A DNA stretch of 26,490 bases from Pelargonium cotyledonis (Eukaryota; Streptophyta; Magnoliopsida; Geraniales; Geraniaceae): contig JAYMTA010000585.1 of NCBI GenBank assembly GCA_036897625.1, positions 1-26,490 of the forward strand, read 5' to 3'. The notes beneath the pieces were generated by a model that was given only the letters and a program-made list of their open reading frames with translations, had not been told where the DNA came from and did no database searches. Shown piece by piece: positions 23,061 through 26,490 of the stretch (position 1 is the first letter of the stretch; every line of letters starts with the position of its first letter). A program made the translations under genes and the position numbers.

Positions 23061-23740
23061 TATGCAAACACAACTAGATGTTGGACTGTTGAGCAACTTG
23101 CATGAGGTAAGTGATGAAGGTGAAATTACTTGCATAGTCCTCTCAGTTCACTTCTCTCACAACCACCCCAAGCAAGTTTCAAAAACCGATTTCAAAATCA
23201 TTGCCAGTACATGACAATGAGAATCATTTTGAATAACAATAACTATGCCTATACAAGTGGCTGCACAACTACTTATCAAGATAAGGAGCACAAAAATCCA
23301 CAGACAAAAGAGATAAGCCATTCAGGGCAGAGAAGGACCGCACACAAAACATGCACATCTTATAGGGCCACTTGATATATGGTTCATACTTAAAACAATA
23401 AATAAATAAAAACATTTTTTATTTTTTATTTTTTCAACAACTAACGTTCGAAAATTCAGATGCACGGACACGAGATAATTAGAGACAGCTTTGTGAAAAC
23501 TATAGCGACCTCATATAAATCCGGTAGAATCAAAATATTACCTCTACCATCAGAACTAGTTACAATCATGAGCTAACTAGAGAAAACAAGCAAAAACATA
23601 GCAATTAGTGTGCAAAAATTGCAACAAAAAGACTAATGAGATGTGCATTTTGGTTTTGCAGATGTATGGCACCAAGTTAGTAAAACCCCAGGCACCATTA
23701 CTACTGCAGCTACCCTTTAAATAAGTTATACATACCGATC
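23061..23740. other. 3' flank of the ACD gene, AT-rich
   Basis: No gene is supported. Tracts of A/T such as TTTTTTATTTTTTATTTTTT around 23415-23434 read as repeated AATAAA-like signals on the minus strand and may serve polyadenylation of the alpha-crystallin-domain gene, though they are about 310 nt from its stop codon. Confidence 0.3.
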
Positions 23741-25216
23741 TCAAGTCAACATAAGTCCATTGCCTCCGAGATGAGGGCGATGGCAAACACGGACCTCGTG
23801 TTCTTCTGGCCCCACGCGGAGCTTTGGCACCATGATTTCAAGCATTGATCCAGGCCCGTCGTAGTATGCTTCAATGTTAGCGTCTTCTGGAATCCGGGTT
23901 GAGAGCGGAATTTCTCTAACGAACTCCCCGGGAGGGCAGTGTTCCGAAGAAGGATCCGTGAGCTTGAAAGTTCGATCATGTCTCTTGATGAATGGCAGGC
24001 GCGATACACTCACACAAGAGACCTTTATTATACCGTGAGTTAGAGTGTTCCTCCAAGAAACCTTCACTCTCTCGAGATCCACGAAAGGCAAGCTGATTAT
24101 GATCAAATAAGCACTTTCATCTTCATAGATTGTTTTTGCAGCTGTGACGGGCCCATAAACATTCTTCATTACGCCATTGAAATCATTCAACCAGTGCCGT
24201 TCATTGGTATGGACCTCCACTTCAGGAACACGGTCAGAAGGAGGATTAACCGCCAAATAACAATCATCATCATTTCCGTGAAGGAAAAAGTCTTTCCTCT
24301 TCTTGCTGACAGGTGATAGGTCCATGTCATCACCGTTACTGTGGTTCGATGGCTGCGTTGACAGATTCAGCCCAGAACCATTAAGAAGCTTCTTCGAGTT
24401 GGCAATTTGTGCGCTCTTCAGTGGAGGAGGTGGCCTCTTAAGCTCAAAATCAGTATTCGGAAGATTCCTCCAAGAACCAAAATCACTGGCTTCGGGTGGG
24501 ATTGAGAAATTCAAATCCCGACCTGTGAGTTCCACCCACCTTTTCCGCTCTTCCTCGTCAAGACACATAAGATTAGGCGATGGAACAATCTCAATTCCAT
24601 GTACACACTGAGGGTTTGACAGTCCCCTGTAATGCTTCCGCTGCATCCTGTGAGATCGGACAAAACCCTTGTCAGCACTGAAAGGAAACGGTCGCTCCCC
24701 TTGGCGAGAATGCCCATTCATGTAACTCCTTAACTGCATCTTGCCCAAAGCATTCTCGGGCCTGTCCTTGAACACCCACATGTACATGTTCTCCATGTCA
24801 TGCTGGACCAAGAAAACATCTAGCTTGAGATCGGATTTATCAAACCCAGTAACTCCATTACTGTCTCGGATAATCTTAGCCTTTGACTTGTCATTCAAAG
24901 CGGGTTTAAAGTAAAAACTGAAGAAAAACCACGCACCCCATATACTATCCACCCGCTTAGCACATTTCCGACCAACCTTGGGGATACTGAGGAAGCTCTC
25001 TGTCTCGTAAATCTGCGGAGCAAGCCCAACATCGAGAATATCACAAGGGTCCGAATTCCACGGCTCTGGGGGCGGGCTGCGCTCTGCAGAGAGGGGCAAG
25101 TTGATGTCAGGAGGTCGAGAGAGAATGATTTGGCGATTCATCTCCAAATCCAAATCATCGTGAGAGGAGGCGCTTGAATCCATGGACAAGAGTGTGGACG
25201 GGTAATGATTCTCCAT
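23741..25216 (-). CDS. HSP20-like (alpha-crystallin domain) protein, IDM2/IDM3 type, 491 aa
   Basis: A single coding exon. The first ATG is at 25216; an in-frame stop sits about 40 nt upstream, so the start is secure. Residues about 360-467 form an alpha-crystallin domain, beginning NVYGPVTAAKTIYEDESAYL and ending GSMLEIMVPKLR, as in small heat-shock proteins. Most of the protein is an N-terminal extension absent from true small HSPs: an acidic start, a conserved-looking block (about 75-165) with SIWGAWFFFSFYFKP and MYMWVFK, a Pro-rich segment RPPPPLK (261-267) and a basic nuclear-signal-like PVSKKRK (302-308). In overall build it resembles Arabidopsis IDM3/IDM2, nuclear proteins working with MBD7, IDM1 and the ROS1 pathway in active DNA demethylation. 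That identity is from memory and length/architecture, not alignment, so the family call is firmer than the function. No TM segment or signal peptide is seen. Confidence 0.8.
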   Translation of the reverse strand: MENHYPSTLLSMDSSASSHDDLDLEMNRQIILSRPPDINLPLSAERSPPPEPWNSDPCDILDVGLAPQIYETESFLSIPKVGRKCAKRVDSIWGAWFFFSFYFKPALNDKSKAKIIRDSNGVTGFDKSDLKLDVFLVQHDMENMYMWVFKDRPENALGKMQLRSYMNGHSRQGERPFPFSADKGFVRSHRMQRKHYRGLSNPQCVHGIEIVPSPNLMCLDEEERKRWVELTGRDLNFSIPPEASDFGSWRNLPNTDFELKRPPPPLKSAQIANSKKLLNGSGLNLSTQPSNHSNGDDMDLSPVSKKRKDFFLHGNDDDCYLAVNPPSDRVPEVEVHTNERHWLNDFNGVMKNVYGPVTAAKTIYEDESAYLIIISLPFVDLERVKVSWRNTLTHGIIKVSCVSVSRLPFIKRHDRTFKLTDPSSEHCPPGEFVREIPLSTRIPEDANIEAYYDGPGSMLEIMVPKLRVGPEEHEVRVCHRPHLGGNGLMLT

Positions 25217-26150
25217 TGATGGTGCAGTGAGCCAGTGACAAGACAATCTCCAATTTCACCTCATATCCTCTCCTGGTATTATTATTGCTGGTGGGTTGAA
25301 AAAACTCATCCCAGAAACCAATTCAAGAAAACAACCGTATAAACAACACCTCCACCTTATCAATCCCCACAATATCTCCCCTCCATCAAAACCCTAGATT
25401 TACAAATCAAATAACCAAATCCCCAAGAACCCAGATTAAAAATCCAACAAAAAATGAAATAAACACTAAGATTCTATAAAACCCCAATTTCTAAATCGCT
25501 AAAAAAAACCCAACAACAAGATAGAACTTAAAAAACAAAAACAAAGCTATATAAATAAAGTTGTGTTTTTTATTTTAAAAACTATAAATCTCTTCAATCT
25601 CTGCCTATGGACAGAGAGAAAGAGATTTCTGATATTACTATAGAAACACAATATCTAACCCTAGCCCCAGAATCTCCCGGAACCCTCCAAACACAGGTGG
25701 GAAACTCTGAATCAGAACCATCAAATCCATCAAATACCTTTCAATTTCTATATAATATATATTTTAATATTCTCCACAAGCTGAAAGGGTTTCAGAAAAA
25801 TTTCAAAATTTTTACAAAATCTGGATACTAGAATCAGTTGAGAAGAAGAAGATCGAAGTTGGGGATCTTGAAAGCTAGTACCTTTTGGGATAAGCATCAA
25901 GGAATCGAGAGGAGGAGGGGCTTCGAGAAGCGATCGCGATCCTCATTTCCACTCTGTCATCAACAACCATTTGCTCTCTCTCTCTCTCACCCTCCTGGCT
26001 CCTGCTGCTCACCACCAGGCTCCAACTACTGCTCTACTGTTTTTCTAATTTATTTTCTCGGGAAACAAACAGAAAATATCATGAACAGAAAGAGGAATCA
26101 GATACGTGTAGCACCGTCTCAATATAGAGGAGGTTTCGTGGGTTGAGGCC
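25217..26150 (-). promoter_or_regulatory. Leader, probable 5'UTR intron and promoter of the ACD gene
   Basis: On the minus strand a likely leader exon ends CCCAAAAG|GTACTA at 25882, and an acceptor-like CCAG lies at 25273-25276, suggesting a 5'UTR intron of about 609 nt. If this is right, the mature leader keeps a three-codon upstream frame, ATG AGG TGA (25264-25256). The first exon would include a short (CT)n tract around 25976-25989 on the plus strand ((GA)n in the transcript). A telo-box-like AAACCCTAG is at 25388-25396. The A-rich stretch 25430-25560 is non-coding; the short plus-strand frames in this area show no family resemblance. Confidence 0.35.
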
Positions 26151-26329
26151 TTCACTAGATAGTACCGCTCTTTTTTGCCGTCACTAACGGTAACGACTTG
26201 ACGGTGCACTTTATTTATTTATTTATATATTCGCAAATAATTCACCGAGTCTACATTGGTGGCACATAGGTTATCAGGAATAAAAATAAGTAATTGTGCT
26301 TATTAAATTAAGGATTAATTATCTTAAAG

Positions 26330-26490
26330 GTACTTGTACTACCAATAATGAATCGAATTAGTACTCTTACTTTGAAATAGACTGGATTAGTACCTCTACT
26401 ATTTGAAAGTGAACTCCGATCGTACCTTCCGTCATGTTCCGTCCGTTTTACTGTTAAATCACTTTTTATTTTACGATCCAAACTTTAAAA
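26330..26490. repeat. Phrase repeated about every 30 bp, cut by window end
   Basis: Four degenerate units start at 26330, 26361, 26390 and 26422, each opening GTACYT or GTACTC; the first three continue with TTACT or TACT and, after a variable middle, end in GATTA, GAATTA or CGATC. Unit lengths are 31, 29 and 32 bp before the last, partial one. Similar 'TTAGTACCTCTACTATTT' wording is common in dispersed plant repeats. The right limit is outside the window. Confidence 0.45.

Noticed and set aside
25217-25246. A start for the ACD protein ten codons upstream of the ATG
   Set aside because: The upstream codon is TTG, not ATG, and is preceded closely by an in-frame stop; the first ATG at 25216 is the better start.
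25607-26146. Two plus-strand frames (74 and 102 codons) upstream of the ACD gene
   Set aside because: They overlap the inferred leader, leader intron and promoter of the minus-strand gene, are low in complexity, and resemble no family.

Overview
This is a stretch of plant nuclear DNA, most probably from a eudicot. The evidence is a nuclear-type tRNA-His gene without encoded CCA, GT-AG introns, AT-rich introns and intergenic DNA, plant-only families (a SAWADEE-domain protein, an ACD protein of the IDM type) and promoters with TATA, G-box, telo-box and heat-shock elements. The species cannot be read from the sequence alone. I see no bacterial, organellar, CRISPR or intact mobile-element signature.

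Layout, left to right. 1-628 is AT-rich DNA with a repeat-like left edge. A tRNA-His(GUG) gene (629-700) sits just ahead of OST4, which encodes a 37-residue subunit of oligosaccharyltransferase; its whole coding sequence is in one small exon (2763-2876) behind a long inferred 5'UTR intron. Converging on it from the minus strand is a three-exon gene (6774 down to 3522) for an 802-residue FUSC/AaeB-like membrane protein, with a strikingly GC-rich first exon. About 6.3 kb (roughly 7050-13340) follow without a convincing gene. Next, on the minus strand, is a five-exon gene (17685 down to 13348) for a 554-residue SAWADEE-domain protein; its 92-nt first exon is easy to miss and supplies the start of the domain. 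After a 2 kb intergenic region comes a complete plus-strand cytosolic HSP70 (19659-22336, 647 aa, one intron, C-terminal EEVD) with a heat-shock element and TATA box. The last gene, on the minus strand (25216 down to 23741), encodes a 491-residue protein with a C-terminal alpha-crystallin (HSP20-like) domain, resembling the IDM2/IDM3 group. The right edge carries a degenerate phrase repeated about every 30 bp.

The genes are independent transcription units on both strands, not an operon. The one functional echo is that two genes flanking HSP70 belong to families linked to DNA-methylation control (SAWADEE: reading chromatin in RNA-directed DNA methylation; IDM-type ACD protein: active demethylation), and the second is a chaperone-fold protein next to an HSP70. 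This is most simply coincidence. I did not find a convincing undescribed system; the points most worth a second look are the SAWADEE protein and its repeated basic motifs, the ACD protein, the FUSC gene with its TGACG cluster, and the unexplained C-rich/palindromic islands in the gene-poor interval.
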